DNA from: Pseudomonas segetis
GTDB taxonomy: Bacteria > Pseudomonadota > Gammaproteobacteria > Pseudomonadales > Pseudomonadaceae
DNA length: 64,000 nucleotides
Reading direction: 5' to 3'
Assembly (NCBI RefSeq): GCF_900188155.1
Contig: NZ_FZOG01000002.1
Span: forward strand, 1,069,845 to 1,133,844
In this document: in pieces, positions 21,112-30,646 of the stretch
Layout: the number at the start of each line of letters is the position of its first letter
Position numbering within the stretch: the first letter of the stretch is position 1
Notes under the pieces: model-generated
Database searches by the model: none
What the model was told of the DNA's origin: nothing
What the model saw: only the letters and a program-made list of their open reading frames with translations
Translations under genes and position numbers: made by a program

Positions 21112-22380
21112 TTAACCCTTGAACACATCATCCACCGATTGCAGCGGATAGTGCGCAGGGTATGGCAGCGTGGCCACGCCGCTCTCGATTGCCGCCTTGG
21201 CAACAGCATCAGAGATCAGGGTGATCAAGCGGGCATCCATCGGCTTCGGAATGATGTACTCGCGGCCAAAGGACAGCTCAATGCCACCGTAGGCGTCGCA
21301 CACTTCCTTGGGCACTGGCAGCTTGGCCAGGTCACGCAGCGCAATTGCAGCAGCGATTTTCATCTCTTCGTTGATGCGCGTAGCACGAACGTCAAGGGCG
21401 CCACGGAAGATGAACGGGAAGCCGAGTACGTTGTTGACCTGGTTTGGATAGTCGGAACGACCCGTCGCCATGATCACGTCGCTGCGTGTGGCGTGCGCCA
21501 GTTCTGGCTTGATTTCCGGGTCCGGGTTGGAGCAGGCAAAGACGATTGGGTTTGCCGCCATCCGCAGCAGACCTTCAGGGCTGAGCAGGTTTGCACCGGA
21601 CAAACCTACAAATACGTCAGCACCGTCAAGCGCGTCATCCAGGGTGCGCTTGTCAGTTTCGCTGGCAAAGACAGCCTTGTACTGGTTGAGGTCATCACGG
21701 CCAGCGTGGATAACACCCTTGCGGTCGATCATGTAGATGTTTTCGACCTTGGCGCCCATGCTCACCAGCAACTTCATGCATGAGATGGCTGCAGCGCCGC
21801 CACCGAGGCAAACAATCTTGGCTTCTTCGACAGTCTTGCCGGCGATTTCCAGCGCATTGAGCATGCCTGCGGCTGTCACGATCGCGGTGCCATGCTGGTC
21901 ATCATGGAACACCGGAATATCGCACTGTTCGATCAGCGCGCGCTCGATTTCAAAGCATTCAGGGGCCTTGATGTCTTCAAGGTTGATGCCGCCGAAGGTG
22001 ATGGAGATACGCTTTACGGTGTCGATAAAGGCCTGCGGGCTTTCAGAATCGACTTCGATATCGAACACATCGATACCTGCGAAACGCTTGAACAGAACAC
22101 CTTTACCTTCCATAACAGGCTTGGAAGCCAATGGACCCAGGTTACCCAACCCCAGAATCGCGGTGCCGTCAGAGATCACCGCAACCAGGTTACCTTTGCC
22201 GGTGTACTGGTAGGCCAACTCAGGATCTCGGGCAATTTCACGCACAGGCTCGGCAACGCCTGGGCTGTAGGCCAAAGACAAATCACGAGCAGTTGCAGTT
22301 GGCTTGGTCAGCTCTACGCTAAGCTTACCCGGACGTGGCTGGGCATGATATTCGAGAGCGGCAGTTTTCAAATCAGACAT
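21112..22380 (-). CDS. maeB: Malic enzyme, short form (MaeB-type)
   Basis: Oxidatively decarboxylates malate to pyruvate, supplying NAD(P)H. The 422-residue protein covers only the malic-enzyme N-domain and NAD(P)-binding domain. It lacks the phosphotransacetylase-like C-terminus of E. coli MaeB, as is usual for this Pseudomonas enzyme. Visible motifs include Y-S-P-G-V-A-E-P, D-G-T-A-I-L-G-L-G, the F-N-D/F-H-D-D-Q-H-G-T-A metal region and the nucleotide loop C-L-G-G-G-A-A-A. The start MSDLKTAA matches the family; the open frame extends to 22449 without support. It ends at the terminator shared with ponA. Confidence 0.94.
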   Translation of the reverse strand: MSDLKTAALEYHAQPRPGKLSVELTKPTATARDLSLAYSPGVAEPVREIARDPELAYQYTGKGNLVAVISDGTAILGLGNLGPLASKPVMEGKGVLFKRFAGIDVFDIEVDSESPQAFIDTVKRISITFGGINLEDIKAPECFEIERALIEQCDIPVFHDDQHGTAIVTAAGMLNALEIAGKTVEEAKIVCLGGGAAAISCMKLLVSMGAKVENIYMIDRKGVIHAGRDDLNQYKAVFASETDKRTLDDALDGADVFVGLSGANLLSPEGLLRMAANPIVFACSNPDPEIKPELAHATRSDVIMATGRSDYPNQVNNVLGFPFIFRGALDVRATRINEEMKIAAAIALRDLAKLPVPKEVCDAYGGIELSFGREYIIPKPMDARLITLISDAVAKAAIESGVATLPYPAHYPLQSVDDVFKG

Positions 22381-22552
22381 ATTGGCGTTCCGCTTTTTTG
22401 GGCTGTTAATGCAGACCGTCGAGGATACGCAAATTGTATACAGCTGCACAAGACTGTTCGGTCAGCCTTAGCACTAAACACCCCGGCCTTGCCTACTGCG
22501 AAGGTTCTTAAATCCAGCTAAATCCGAACCTTGGTTGTGCATAATTACGGCG

Positions 22553-23353
22553 TCAAGGCAGCACCTGCATCATTGACTGATGCCCCAGGGTCAACATCCA
22601 GCGTGCCTGCTTTTTCGTTTTGGCTGAACGCCGGGTTCGGTCGACCACCCAGCCGCGCGCCTCGATTGATCGCCCAGTCAAGGCGCTGCCATGCACCCTG
22701 ATAAAGTCATCAACCTGCTCTACCGGAACACGCAACACCAGCGAGCCCCCCATCTCCAGCCAAAGGCCACCACGGTTACGCTGCACTTGCCTGACCTTGC
22801 CGCGCACCATGGCGAAACCACCTGAGCGCAGCGATTCAGGTTCAACCACCGGGGATTTGCGCCATAACCCAAGCCCGGCCTCCCGGGCAGATTGTTCTGC
22901 GCCTTGCAAGCACTGCCACTGTCCAAGATTGGGTGCTAGCGCCACCCAATAGCCAAGTCCCTCGACAAGCAACTGCGCCTCAAGGCTGCGTCCCTGAACA
23001 TCAAATACATGGGCAAGCGTGCGCCCATAGCGATCCTTGGGCTCAACCCCAAGCTGCAGGGTTACCTGCCCGCCACTGGCAGCGACCAATGCACTGAGGC
23101 GGCGCCGTGCCTGCACCGCATAGGGTTCGACGCTTCGCCCTTTGCGGGCCATCTCGGGCGCATTGATACCGATCAAGCGCACGCTTCGCCCATCGACCAG
23201 ACGCAGCGTGTCACCATCGACTACCCGACTGACTTCCACCGGCGCCCCAACAATCGTTGCAGGGCAAAGCGCCAGGGCAGGAGAAAGGTAAAGCCCGGAA
23301 ACAAAAAAGGCGCCCACCAGGGACGCCTTTTTCAGTTTCGAGAAGAGCACCAT
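22553..23353 (-). CDS. Secreted thermonuclease-like (SNase) protein
   Basis: A 266-residue exported protein. It has a signal peptide (residues 1-28, ending A-L-A-L), then a staphylococcal-nuclease OB-fold domain (about 38-160) with V-D-G-D-T-L-R, R-L-I-G-I-N-A-P-E and D-R-Y-G-R-T-L. These supply the Ca-binding acids and the catalytic Arg, Glu and Arg of the family. The C-terminal 100 residues are an additional domain I do not recognise. Oddly, codons 8-17 contain the intrinsic terminator of the upstream rpmE gene (23304-23332), so transcription into this gene from rpmE should be attenuated. Expression may depend on read-through or on a promoter within rpmE. The start could be questioned, but the hydrophobic signal core requires these codons. 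Confidence 0.85.
   Translation of the reverse strand: MVLFSKLKKASLVGAFFVSGLYLSPALALCPATIVGAPVEVSRVVDGDTLRLVDGRSVRLIGINAPEMARKGRSVEPYAVQARRRLSALVAASGGQVTLQLGVEPKDRYGRTLAHVFDVQGRSLEAQLLVEGLGYWVALAPNLGQWQCLQGAEQSAREAGLGLWRKSPVVEPESLRSGGFAMVRGKVRQVQRNRGGLWLEMGGSLVLRVPVEQVDDFIRVHGSALTGRSIEARGWVVDRTRRSAKTKKQARWMLTLGHQSMMQVLP
23304..23332 (-). terminator. Intrinsic terminator of rpmE inside the nuclease signal-peptide codons
   Basis: On the minus strand AAAAAGGCG (23332-23324) pairs with CGCCTTTTT (23312-23304). Inside it CCC pairs with GGG over a TGGT loop after a single bulged T, giving a 12-bp stem directly followed by a run of six T. It lies 48 bases after the rpmE stop but 21 bases inside the nuclease coding sequence. 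Confidence 0.85.
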
Positions 23354-23379
23354 CGGGCGACTCTTGACGATTCGGCTGC

Positions 23380-23592
23380 TTACTTGGCGCCGAACACACC
23401 GAAACGCTGCTTGAAGCGGTCGATACGGCCGCCAGCGTCCAGGACTTTCTGCTTACCGGTGTAGAACGGGTGGCACTCAGAGCAAACGTCGAGGCTCAGT
23501 GGCTTGGCCAGAGTCGAACGCGTGTGGATAACGTTACCGCAGCTGCAAGTAGCTTCGATAGCGACGTATTCTGGATGGATATCGGCTTTCAT
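23380..23592 (-). CDS. rpmE: 50S ribosomal protein L31, zinc-binding type
   Basis: A 70-residue ribosomal protein of the large-subunit periphery. It is the zinc-containing (C+) form, with Cys16-x-Cys18 and Cys37-x2-Cys40 as ligands. Pseudomonads may also carry a zinc-free paralogue, normally repressed by Zur elsewhere on the chromosome. The start MKADIHPEY fits the family; an in-frame ATG at 23622 would add 10 unlikely residues. It is transcribed away from priA. Confidence 0.97.
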   Translation of the reverse strand: MKADIHPEYVAIEATCSCGNVIHTRSTLAKPLSLDVCSECHPFYTGKQKVLDAGGRIDRFKQRFGVFGAK

Positions 23593-23660
23593 CGGGTATT
23601 CCTCAATAATGTGTGCCGCCACCTAACCGGATGTCAGGTACCGCACGGAACGGGTTGCGG

Positions 23661-23688
23661 ACTATACCAGACCCACAAACCCACGCAA
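23661..23688 (-). promoter_or_regulatory. Probable sigma-70 promoter of rpmE
   Basis: On the minus strand TTGCGT (23688-23683) and TATAGT (23666-23661) are separated by 16 bases, with TGG directly before the -10. The position gives a leader of about 60 bases. Confidence 0.5.
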
Positions 23689-23721
23689 GCAGTGTAAAGC
23701 ACCGGCTGTCGCTTGATCACA

Positions 23722-23730
23722 TGCTAATAT
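23722..23730 (+). promoter_or_regulatory. Candidate extended -10 promoter for priA
   Basis: TGCTAATAT has the TGn extension joined to a TAATAT -10. It lies 29 bases before the priA GTG. No good -35 is visible. Confidence 0.35.
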
Positions 23731-23758
23731 TTGGCTCCTTCTCACCGGGAGCCTGTGT

Positions 23759-25978
23759 GTGACCGACGCCATCTTGCGCCTCGCATTGCCTTCGCCACTG
23801 CGCCGACTATTCGACTACCTGCCGCCCGCGGGCGTCGCGCTTGAGGCTTTGCAGCCAGGCAGCCGGCTGCGCGTGCCGTTTGGCCGCCGAGAGATGGTCG
23901 GCATTCTGGTCGAGGTCTGCACACATAGCGACATACCGGCCGACAAGCTGAAGCCGGCGCTGGAACTGCTCGACCCGCAATCACCGCTGCCAAGCGCATT
24001 CTTCAAGTTCTGCCTGTGGACGGCGCAGTATTACCAACACAGCCTGGGTGACACTTTCAGTTGGGCGCTGCCAATCCTGCTACGCCAAGGCGAACCGGCG
24101 CAGGCACGCCAGGAGCGCTTCTGGCTGGCCAATGATGGTGCCAGCATCGACGACCCACGCCTGAGCCGAGCCCCGCGCCAGCGAGACGCCTTGAAAACCA
24201 TCGCCCAACACCCGCACGGCGTGGCACACGGCCTGCTCAGCCAGTTGCAGCTTAATAAAGACAGCCTTGAGTTACTTCGCGAAAAGGATCTGGTACGCAT
24301 CGAGGTGCGACGCCATGCAGCCCATCCACGGCCGACCAACTGGCTGGCGCAACCCGAGCTGACCCTGAACCCCGAACAAAGCGCAGCCGCCACAGCGATC
24401 CGCTCAGGGCTTGGTAGCTTCAATACCTACCTGCTCGCAGGCGTGACCGGCAGCGGCAAGACCGAAGTCTATTTGCAACTCATCCGCGAAACACTGGAGG
24501 CTGGCAAGCAGGCGCTGATTTTGATCCCGGAAATCAATCTTGGCCCCCAAACCCTGGAGCGCTTCGAACGGCGCTTTAATGCCCGCATCGCCTTACTGCA
24601 TTCTGCCGTCAATGATCGCGACCGGCTCGATGCCTGGCTGGCGGCACGCGACGGCGAGGCCGATATTATTATCGGCACCCGCTCAGCACTGTTTACGCCG
24701 ATGAAAAATCCGGGGCTGATCATCATCGATGAAGAACACGACGCCTCCTATAAACAGCAGGAAGGCCTGCGCTACCACGCCCGCGACCTGGCCATTGTCC
24801 GCGCCCACCAAGAGAACATCCCGATTGTGCTCGGCTCGGCCACGCCATCCCTGGAAAGCCTGCACAACGCCAACATAGGCCGCTATGCCCTGTTGCGCCT
24901 CAATCAGCGCGCGGGAAGCGCCAAGGCGCCCAAGTTTCTGCGGCTTGATGTAAAGAGCCTGCCGCTCGACTCCGGGATTTCCGGCCCCATGCAGCAAGCC
25001 ATACGCAAGACATTGGAGGCAGGCCAACAAGTCTTGGTATTTCTCAACCGGCGCGGCTTTGCGCCAACTTTGCTATGCCATGATTGTGGCTGGCTGTCGG
25101 AGTGTCCGCGCTGCGATGCCAGGATGACTGTACACCAGCGCTCTCGCGAACTGCGTTGCCACCACTGCGGCCACGCTGAACGCCAGCCACACAACTGCCC
25201 GAAATGCCAAAGCGTCGACCTGCGACCAGTTGGTGCAGGCACCGAGCGTGCCGAGGAGCGCCTGGAAATACTCTTTCCGGATATCCCGGTACTGCGCGTC
25301 GACCGTGACAGCACTTCACGCAAGGACGCGATGACCAAGCTGTTTAACACCATCCAGAAAGGCGAGCCCTGCATCTTGGTCGGCACGCAAATGCTCGCCA
25401 AGGGGCATCACTTCCCCCGCGTGACACTGGTGGCCATTCTTGATGCCGACGGCGGCCTGTTCTCCGCGGACTTCCGCGCCAGCGAGCGTATGGCCCAGTT
25501 GATTGTGCAAGTCGCCGGGCGCGCAGGACGGGCTGAAGAACCAGGCAAGGTCATCATTCAAAGTCATTTAGCTGATCATCCGCTGCTGGTACAGCTCACC
25601 GAGCAAGGCTACTTCGCATTCGCCGAACAAGCCCTCAGCGAGCGCCGCAGTGCAGGCTTGCCGCCATTCACTCACTTGGCCCTGCTCCGTGCAGAGGCGC
25701 ACAAGCCAGGCCAGGCTGAAGGTTTTCTCGATCAGGCCTGCACCGAGGCCGAGTTACAACTTGAAGAGCTGCAACTGAGCGGCATCGAATTACTGGGGCC
25801 TGTCCCCGCACCAATGGAGCGTCGAGCTGGACGTTACCGTGCGCAACTTCTAATCCAAAGCAATGCCCGGGCACCCCTGCACCGTTTGCTTCACAGTTGG
25901 CTCAACGCGCTGGAACAAATGCCCAGCGGCCGAGCCGTGCGCTGGTCACTGGATGTCGATCCAATTGACTTGTTCTAA
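23759..25978 (+). CDS. priA: Primosomal replication restart helicase PriA
   Basis: A superfamily 2 3'-5' DNA helicase that recognises stalled forks and reloads DnaB. The 739-residue protein has an N-terminal 3'-end-binding domain, a winged helix, and the helicase core with Walker A G-V-T-G-S-G-K-T-E and D-E-E-H box I-I-I-D-E-E-H. Eight zinc cysteines lie in C-H-D-C, C-P-R-C, C-H-H-C and C-P-K-C. Motif G-T-Q-M-L-A-K-G-H follows. Translation starts at GTG, with GGGAG 7 bases upstream. Confidence 0.96.
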   Translation: MTDAILRLALPSPLRRLFDYLPPAGVALEALQPGSRLRVPFGRREMVGILVEVCTHSDIPADKLKPALELLDPQSPLPSAFFKFCLWTAQYYQHSLGDTFSWALPILLRQGEPAQARQERFWLANDGASIDDPRLSRAPRQRDALKTIAQHPHGVAHGLLSQLQLNKDSLELLREKDLVRIEVRRHAAHPRPTNWLAQPELTLNPEQSAAATAIRSGLGSFNTYLLAGVTGSGKTEVYLQLIRETLEAGKQALILIPEINLGPQTLERFERRFNARIALLHSAVNDRDRLDAWLAARDGEADIIIGTRSALFTPMKNPGLIIIDEEHDASYKQQEGLRYHARDLAIVRAHQENIPIVLGSATPSLESLHNANIGRYALLRLNQRAGSAKAPKFLRLDVKSLPLDSGISGPMQQAIRKTLEAGQQVLVFLNRRGFAPTLLCHDCGWLSECPRCDARMTVHQRSRELRCHHCGHAERQPHNCPKCQSVDLRPVGAGTERAEERLEILFPDIPVLRVDRDSTSRKDAMTKLFNTIQKGEPCILVGTQMLAKGHHFPRVTLVAILDADGGLFSADFRASERMAQLIVQVAGRAGRAEEPGKVIIQSHLADHPLLVQLTEQGYFAFAEQALSERRSAGLPPFTHLALLRAEAHKPGQAEGFLDQACTEAELQLEELQLSGIELLGPVPAPMERRAGRYRAQLLIQSNARAPLHRLLHSWLNALEQMPSGRAVRWSLDVDPIDLF

Positions 25979-26053
25979 CCCATTGCAGGCGCCAACAGGC
26001 TAGGCTTGATAAGCAATCAATCAGGGTTTTAGCCACCACTGAGAGCTTTGCCC

Positions 26054-26083
26054 TTGATGCGAGCCCCCCAAGCTGCCGATAAT
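26054..26083 (+). promoter_or_regulatory. Probable sigma-70 promoter of argS
   Basis: TTGATG (26054-26059) and GATAAT (26078-26083) are separated by 18 bases, 61 bases before the argS start. Confidence 0.45.
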
Positions 26084-26143
26084 GTGCAGTTTTCAACCAG
26101 TGCCCCACGCGCAGCCGCGCCAGATCGGCCGACAGAGCAGACC

Positions 26144-27883
26144 ATGAAAGACAGCATTCGCCACCTGATCCAACAAGCCCTGACCGTCCTGACCGCTGAC
26201 GGCGTGCTGCCAGAAGGCTTGACCCCGACGATCCAGGTGGAGAACACCAAAGACAAGAGCAACGGGGACTTCGCCAGCAATATCGCCATGATGCTGGCCA
26301 AGCCCGCCGGGATGAAACCACGCGACCTGGCTGAAAAACTGGTTGCCGCGCTACCGGCCGACCCGCAAATCAACAAGGTCGAAATTGCCGGCCCAGGCTT
26401 TCTCAACTTCTATCAAAACAGCGCAGCGCTGGCCCAGCGCCTTGAAGCCGCGCTGGCTGATCCACAGCTGAATGTGCGCAAGGCTGGCGCGGCGCAACGG
26501 GTTGTTATCGACCTGTCGTCACCCAACCTGGCCAAGGAGATGCACGTCGGCCACCTGCGTTCGACCATCATTGGTGACGCCGTGGCGCGCGTGCTCGAAT
26601 TCCTTGGTGATGAAGTCATCCGCCAAAACCATGTTGGCGACTGGGGCACCCAGTTCGGCATGCTGCTGGCCTATATGGAAGAGAATCCCGAGGCGGCAAA
26701 GAGCGAGCTGTCCGACCTCGAAGTGTTCTACCGGGCCGCGAAAAAGCGCTTTGATGAATCCGAAGACTTCGCCAACCGCGCCCGCGAGCTGGTGGTCCAA
26801 CTGCAGGCCGGTGAACCCGAATGCATGCGCCTGTGGCACCGCTTCAATGAAATCTCCCTGAGCCACTGCCAGAAAGCCTACGACCGCCTCAACGTCAAAC
26901 TGACCCCAGCCGATGTTCGCGGCGAGAGCGCCTACAACGACGACCTGGCCAACATAGTCGCAGACCTGCAAAGCAAAGGCCTGCTCAGCGAAAGCGAAGG
27001 CGCCAAGTGCGTATTCCTCGATGAGTTCAAGAACGCCGAAGGCAATCCCTTGCCAGTGATAGTGCAGAAAGCCGGCGGCGGTTACCTGTATTCGACCACC
27101 GACCTTGCCGCCATGCGTTATCGCAGCCAGACGCTCAAGGCTGACCGCGCTTTGTATTTTGTCGACCAGCGCCAGGCGCTGCATTTCCAGATGGCATTTG
27201 AAGTGGCGCGCCGCGCCGAGTTTGTCGCACCACACATGCAGCTTGAACACATGGGCTTTGGCACCATGAATGGCGCAGACGGTCGCCCCTTCAAGACCCG
27301 CGATGGCGGCACGGTAAAGCTGATCGACCTGCTCGACGAGGCCGAAGAGCGCGCCTATCAGTTGGTCAAAGCGAAAAACCCCGATATCGCCGAAGACGAG
27401 CTGCGCACCATTGCCCACGCCGTTGGCATTGGCGCCGTTAAATACGCCGACCTGTCGAAGCATCGCACCAGCGACTACAGCTTCAACTTCGAGCTGATGC
27501 TCAGTTTTGAAGGCAACACCGCGCCCTATCTGCTCTACGCCTATACCCGTGTCGCCAGCGTGCTGCGCAAGCTCGGCAAGTCATTTGACGAGATCAACGG
27601 CCCGCTCGACCTGCAGGCCCCGCAAGAAATCGACCTGGCAGGCAAGCTTGCCCAGTTCGGCGAAGTACTCAACAGTGTCGCCGACAAAGGCACGCCGCAT
27701 ATCCTGTGCAGCTACCTTTACGATGTGGCTGGCTTGTTCTCAAGCTTCTACGAGCACTGCCCGATCATCACCGCCGAAAGTCCGGAAACTCAACAAAGCC
27801 GCCTGCGCCTTGCAGCTCTGAGCGGCCGAACACTCAAACAAGGTCTGCAATTACTCGGCCTGGAAACCTTGGAGCGCATGTAA
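26144..27883 (+). CDS. argS: Arginyl-tRNA synthetase
   Basis: Charges tRNA-Arg with arginine. The 579-residue class I synthetase starts with the Add-1 domain (about 1-100) that binds the tRNA D-loop. Its HIGH motif reads H-V-G-H in [13 protein letters not shown]. The KMSK motif is degenerate (K-T-R-D-G-G), as is common for ArgRS. The C-terminal DALR anticodon domain includes Y-L-L-Y-A-Y-T-R. The start MKDSIRHL fits the family; the frame is open to 26048 but those codons are not conserved. The next gene begins immediately after the stop, indicating an argS-SPOR operon. Confidence 0.97.
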   Translation: MKDSIRHLIQQALTVLTADGVLPEGLTPTIQVENTKDKSNGDFASNIAMMLAKPAGMKPRDLAEKLVAALPADPQINKVEIAGPGFLNFYQNSAALAQRLEAALADPQLNVRKAGAAQRVVIDLSSPNLAKEMHVGHLRSTIIGDAVARVLEFLGDEVIRQNHVGDWGTQFGMLLAYMEENPEAAKSELSDLEVFYRAAKKRFDESEDFANRARELVVQLQAGEPECMRLWHRFNEISLSHCQKAYDRLNVKLTPADVRGESAYNDDLANIVADLQSKGLLSESEGAKCVFLDEFKNAEGNPLPVIVQKAGGGYLYSTTDLAAMRYRSQTLKADRALYFVDQRQALHFQMAFEVARRAEFVAPHMQLEHMGFGTMNGADGRPFKTRDGGTVKLIDLLDEAEERAYQLVKAKNPDIAEDELRTIAHAVGIGAVKYADLSKHRTSDYSFNFELMLSFEGNTAPYLLYAYTRVASVLRKLGKSFDEINGPLDLQAPQEIDLAGKLAQFGEVLNSVADKGTPHILCSYLYDVAGLFSSFYEHCPIITAESPETQQSRLRLAALSGRTLKQGLQLLGLETLERM

Positions 27884-28552
27884 GTGGCAGCCCGCAAAAA
27901 ACCGGCCCCCAAGCGCGGAGCCAGTCGCTATAAAGCACCCGCAAAGAAACCCATTCCCGGGTGGATCTGGCTCGCCTGTGGCTTGGCTATCGGCGTGTTT
28001 GTCATGCTCCTGATGAACCTCAAGCCTGGCAGCGGCGAGGTGCAACGCGATCGCACGGAACATGCGCGCAACGCAAAACCGGCCAAACCTGTGGCCAAGC
28101 CTGAAGCAAGCAAGCCCAAGTATGACTTCTATACCTTGTTGCCCGAGTCGGAAGTCATAGTACCGCCTGAAGCGGTTCCGCCAAGCAAGCCAGCGCAGAA
28201 ACCGGTAACCCCTGCGGAAGCCGCAAAGATCGATGCTGCACGGGCTGAAGCTGCGCTCAAGGGTGAAACGCCACCACCGCCACCGGTTATCGCCCAGGTC
28301 GCACCGGTGACGACCCAGTTTTTCCTGCAGGCCGGTTCGTTCCGGCGCAAGGACGACGCCGAAAGCGTGCGTGCGCAAATCACCCTGCTCGGGCAAAACG
28401 TACGAGTGGAAGCCGGCACCGTAAAAGACGAAACCTGGCACCGCGTTTTAGTCGGGCCGTTCTCGTCGCGCGAGCAACTGTCGCAGTCGCAAAAAACCTT
28501 GGCCGCCAACGGTTTCAGCAATCTGTTACTGCAACAGCGCCAGGCCAACTAG
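27884..28552 (+). CDS. FtsN-like SPOR-domain protein
   Basis: A 222-residue bitopic membrane protein. It has a basic Lys/Pro/Ala-rich N-terminus (1-25), a membrane segment (about 26-45), a Pro/Ala/Glu-rich periplasmic linker, and a C-terminal SPOR domain (about 143-220; F-F-L-Q-A-G-S-F...W-H-R-V-L-V-G-P-F). This is the layout of the division protein FtsN, which activates septal peptidoglycan synthesis. Translation starts at GTG directly after the argS stop, with GGAG 9 bases upstream inside argS. It is a plausible FtsN of this organism, but other SPOR proteins exist, including the DamX-like one in this window. Confidence 0.85.
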   Translation: MAARKKPAPKRGASRYKAPAKKPIPGWIWLACGLAIGVFVMLLMNLKPGSGEVQRDRTEHARNAKPAKPVAKPEASKPKYDFYTLLPESEVIVPPEAVPPSKPAQKPVTPAEAAKIDAARAEAALKGETPPPPPVIAQVAPVTTQFFLQAGSFRRKDDAESVRAQITLLGQNVRVEAGTVKDETWHRVLVGPFSSREQLSQSQKTLAANGFSNLLLQQRQAN

Positions 28553-28572
28553 GCAACGGCAAGCCCTGTATA

Positions 28573-28605
28573 TGACCGGCTGATCATAGCCGGTCAGCAA
28601 TTTTC
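28573..28605 (+). terminator. Terminator after the argS-SPOR operon
   Basis: TGACCGGCT (28573-28581) pairs perfectly with AGCCGGTCA (28588-28596) over a gatcat loop. GCAATTTTC follows, a modest T tract. Confidence 0.6.
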
Positions 28606-28651
28606 TGTTACGCCCTCAAGCTCCGTTCAAGCAAAAATCCCCCTGCCCCGG

Positions 28652-28679
28652 TTGAAAAGCCGCCATCGCCCCCCCATTT
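28652..28679 (+). promoter_or_regulatory. Sigma-32 heat-shock promoter of hslVU
   Basis: TTGAAA (28652-28657) and CCCCATTT (28672-28679) are separated by 14 bases, matching the E. coli sigma-32 consensus CTTGAAA-N13-15-CCCCATnT. Transcription would start near 28687, about 40 bases before the hslV start. Confidence 0.85.
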
Positions 28680-28725
28680 GTTTCTACATTGGGCATTTTC
28701 GCCCCGCAGCGTGGAGACTCTCCCC

Positions 28726-29259
28726 TTGACCACAATCGTATCAGTGCGCCGCCACGGCAAAGTCGTCATGGGCGGCGACGGCCAGGTTTCCTTGGGTAAT
28801 ACCGTGATGAAAGGCAACGCGAAAAAAGTTCGCCGCCTTTACCACGGCCAGGTCCTTGCAGGTTTCGCAGGCGCAACTGCAGACGCCTTCACCTTGTTTG
28901 AACGTTTTGAAGGCAAGCTGGAAAAACATCAGGGGCATTTGATCCGTGCCGCTGTCGAGCTGGCAAAGGACTGGCGAACCGACCGTTCACTGAGCCGCCT
29001 CGAGGCCATGCTCGCGGTCGCCAACAAGGACGCATCGCTGATCATCACCGGCAATGGCGATGTGGTTGAACCTGAACACGGCTTGATCGCCATGGGCTCT
29101 GGCGGCGGATTCGCCCAGGCCGCGGCAATCGCCCTGCTGCAAAATACCGAAGATATGTCGGCGCGCGAAGTGGCTGAAAGCGCCCTCAACATTGCCGCTT
29201 CTATTTGTGTGTTCACCAATCAGAATCTGACTATCGAGGAACTGGACTCGGCGGTTTAA
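28726..29259 (+). CDS. hslV: HslV (ClpQ) protease subunit
   Basis: The proteolytic half of the ATP-dependent HslUV protease, a double hexamer with a proteasome-beta fold. The 177-residue chain must start at a TTG codon (28726), because the next codon encodes Thr2, the N-terminal nucleophile in [12 protein letters not shown] lies 9 bases upstream. Conserved G-D-G-Q-V, K-K-V-R-R-L and [10 protein letters not shown] are present. It is transcribed from a sigma-32 promoter with hslU 32 bases downstream. An alternative TTG at 28678 would bury the active-site threonine. Confidence 0.96.
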   Translation: MTTIVSVRRHGKVVMGGDGQVSLGNTVMKGNAKKVRRLYHGQVLAGFAGATADAFTLFERFEGKLEKHQGHLIRAAVELAKDWRTDRSLSRLEAMLAVANKDASLIITGNGDVVEPEHGLIAMGSGGGFAQAAAIALLQNTEDMSAREVAESALNIAASICVFTNQNLTIEELDSAV

Positions 29260-29291
29260 CCCGCCTGAGCGCCGTTTGGAGCCTATTACCC

Positions 29292-30632
29292 ATGTCCATG
29301 ACACCCCGTGAAATTGTCCACGAACTCAACCGTCACATCATTGGCCAGGATGATGCCAAGCGTGCCGTCGCGATTGCCCTGCGCAATCGCTGGAGACGCA
29401 TGCAGCTGCCCGCCGAATTGCGCGCGGAAGTCACCCCCAAGAACATCCTGATGATTGGCCCGACAGGGGTCGGTAAAACCGAAATCGCCCGACGTCTTGC
29501 CAAGCTTGCCAATGCGCCTTTCCTCAAGGTTGAAGCGACCAAATTCACCGAGGTCGGTTATGTCGGCCGCGATGTCGAGTCGATCATTCGCGACCTGGCC
29601 GATGCGGCACTGAAAATGCTCCGCGAGCAAGAAATCATCCGCGTGCGTCACCGCGCCGAAGATGCCGCGGAAGATCGCATCCTCGACGCCCTCTTGCCGC
29701 CTGCACGCACTGGCTTCCAGGAAGAAGCAGCGCCGAGCACCGACTCCAACACCCGCCAGCTGTTCCGCAAGCGCTTGCGTGAAGGCGAGCTGGATGACAA
29801 GGAAATCGAAATCGAAGTCGCCGACAGCCCAGCCGGTATTGAAATCATGACCCCGCCGGGCATGGAAGAAATGACCAGCCAGCTGCAAAACCTGTTCTCG
29901 AACATGGGCAAGGGCAAGACCAAGAGCCGCAAGCTCAAGGTCAAGGACGCCCTGAAGATGGTCCGCGACGAGGAAGCTGCGCGCCTGGTCAATGAGGAAG
30001 AACTCAAGACCCGTGCCCTGGAAGCCGTTGAGCAGCACGGCATTGTCTTTATCGACGAAATCGACAAGGTCGCCAAGCGCGGTAACACCGGCGGCGCCGA
30101 TGTATCGCGCGAAGGTGTCCAGCGCGACCTGCTGCCACTGATCGAAGGCTGCACAGTCAATACCAAGCTGGGCATGGTCAAGACCGACCATATCCTGTTT
30201 ATTGCCTCTGGCGCCTTCCATCTCAGCAAGCCAAGCGACCTGGTGCCGGAACTGCAGGGCCGCCTGCCGATCCGGGTCGAACTCAAGGCCCTGAGCCCGG
30301 AAGATTTCGAGCGCATCCTCACCGAGCCCCACGCCTCGCTCACCGAGCAATATGCAGCGCTGCTCAACACCGAAGGGCTGGGTATAGAGTTTCTCGGTGA
30401 CGGCATCAAGCGCATCGCCGAGATTGCCTGGCAGGTCAACGAAAAGACCGAGAACATCGGTGCGCGACGCCTGCACACCCTGCTTGAACGCCTGCTCGAG
30501 GAAGTATCCTTCAGCGCTGGCGACCTGGCAGCCGAACACACTGGCAAGCCGATCCAGATCGACGCAGCCTACGTCAACAGCCACCTGGGTGACCTGGCTG
30601 AAGACGAAGACCTGTCGCGCTACATTCTCTAG
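29292..30632 (+). CDS. hslU: HslU (ClpY) ATPase subunit
   Basis: The AAA+ unfoldase that feeds substrates to HslV. The 446-residue protein has Walker A G56-P-T-G-V-G-K62-T, Walker B V-F-I-D-E-I-D, a central helical I-domain (about 110-240), and a C-terminal tail ending in a hydrophobic R-Y-I-L that inserts into HslV to activate it. The substrate pore motif G-Y-V-G-R lies near residue 91. The ATG at 29292 is the family start; codons back to 29205 overlap hslV. Confidence 0.97.
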   Translation: MSMTPREIVHELNRHIIGQDDAKRAVAIALRNRWRRMQLPAELRAEVTPKNILMIGPTGVGKTEIARRLAKLANAPFLKVEATKFTEVGYVGRDVESIIRDLADAALKMLREQEIIRVRHRAEDAAEDRILDALLPPARTGFQEEAAPSTDSNTRQLFRKRLREGELDDKEIEIEVADSPAGIEIMTPPGMEEMTSQLQNLFSNMGKGKTKSRKLKVKDALKMVRDEEAARLVNEEELKTRALEAVEQHGIVFIDEIDKVAKRGNTGGADVSREGVQRDLLPLIEGCTVNTKLGMVKTDHILFIASGAFHLSKPSDLVPELQGRLPIRVELKALSPEDFERILTEPHASLTEQYAALLNTEGLGIEFLGDGIKRIAEIAWQVNEKTENIGARRLHTLLERLLEEVSFSAGDLAAEHTGKPIQIDAAYVNSHLGDLAEDEDLSRYIL

Positions 30633-30646
30633 TCGAGCGCTTGCCT

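Noticed and set aside
29286..30584. 432-codon open frame antisense to hslU
   Set aside because: A composition shadow of hslU with no independent support.
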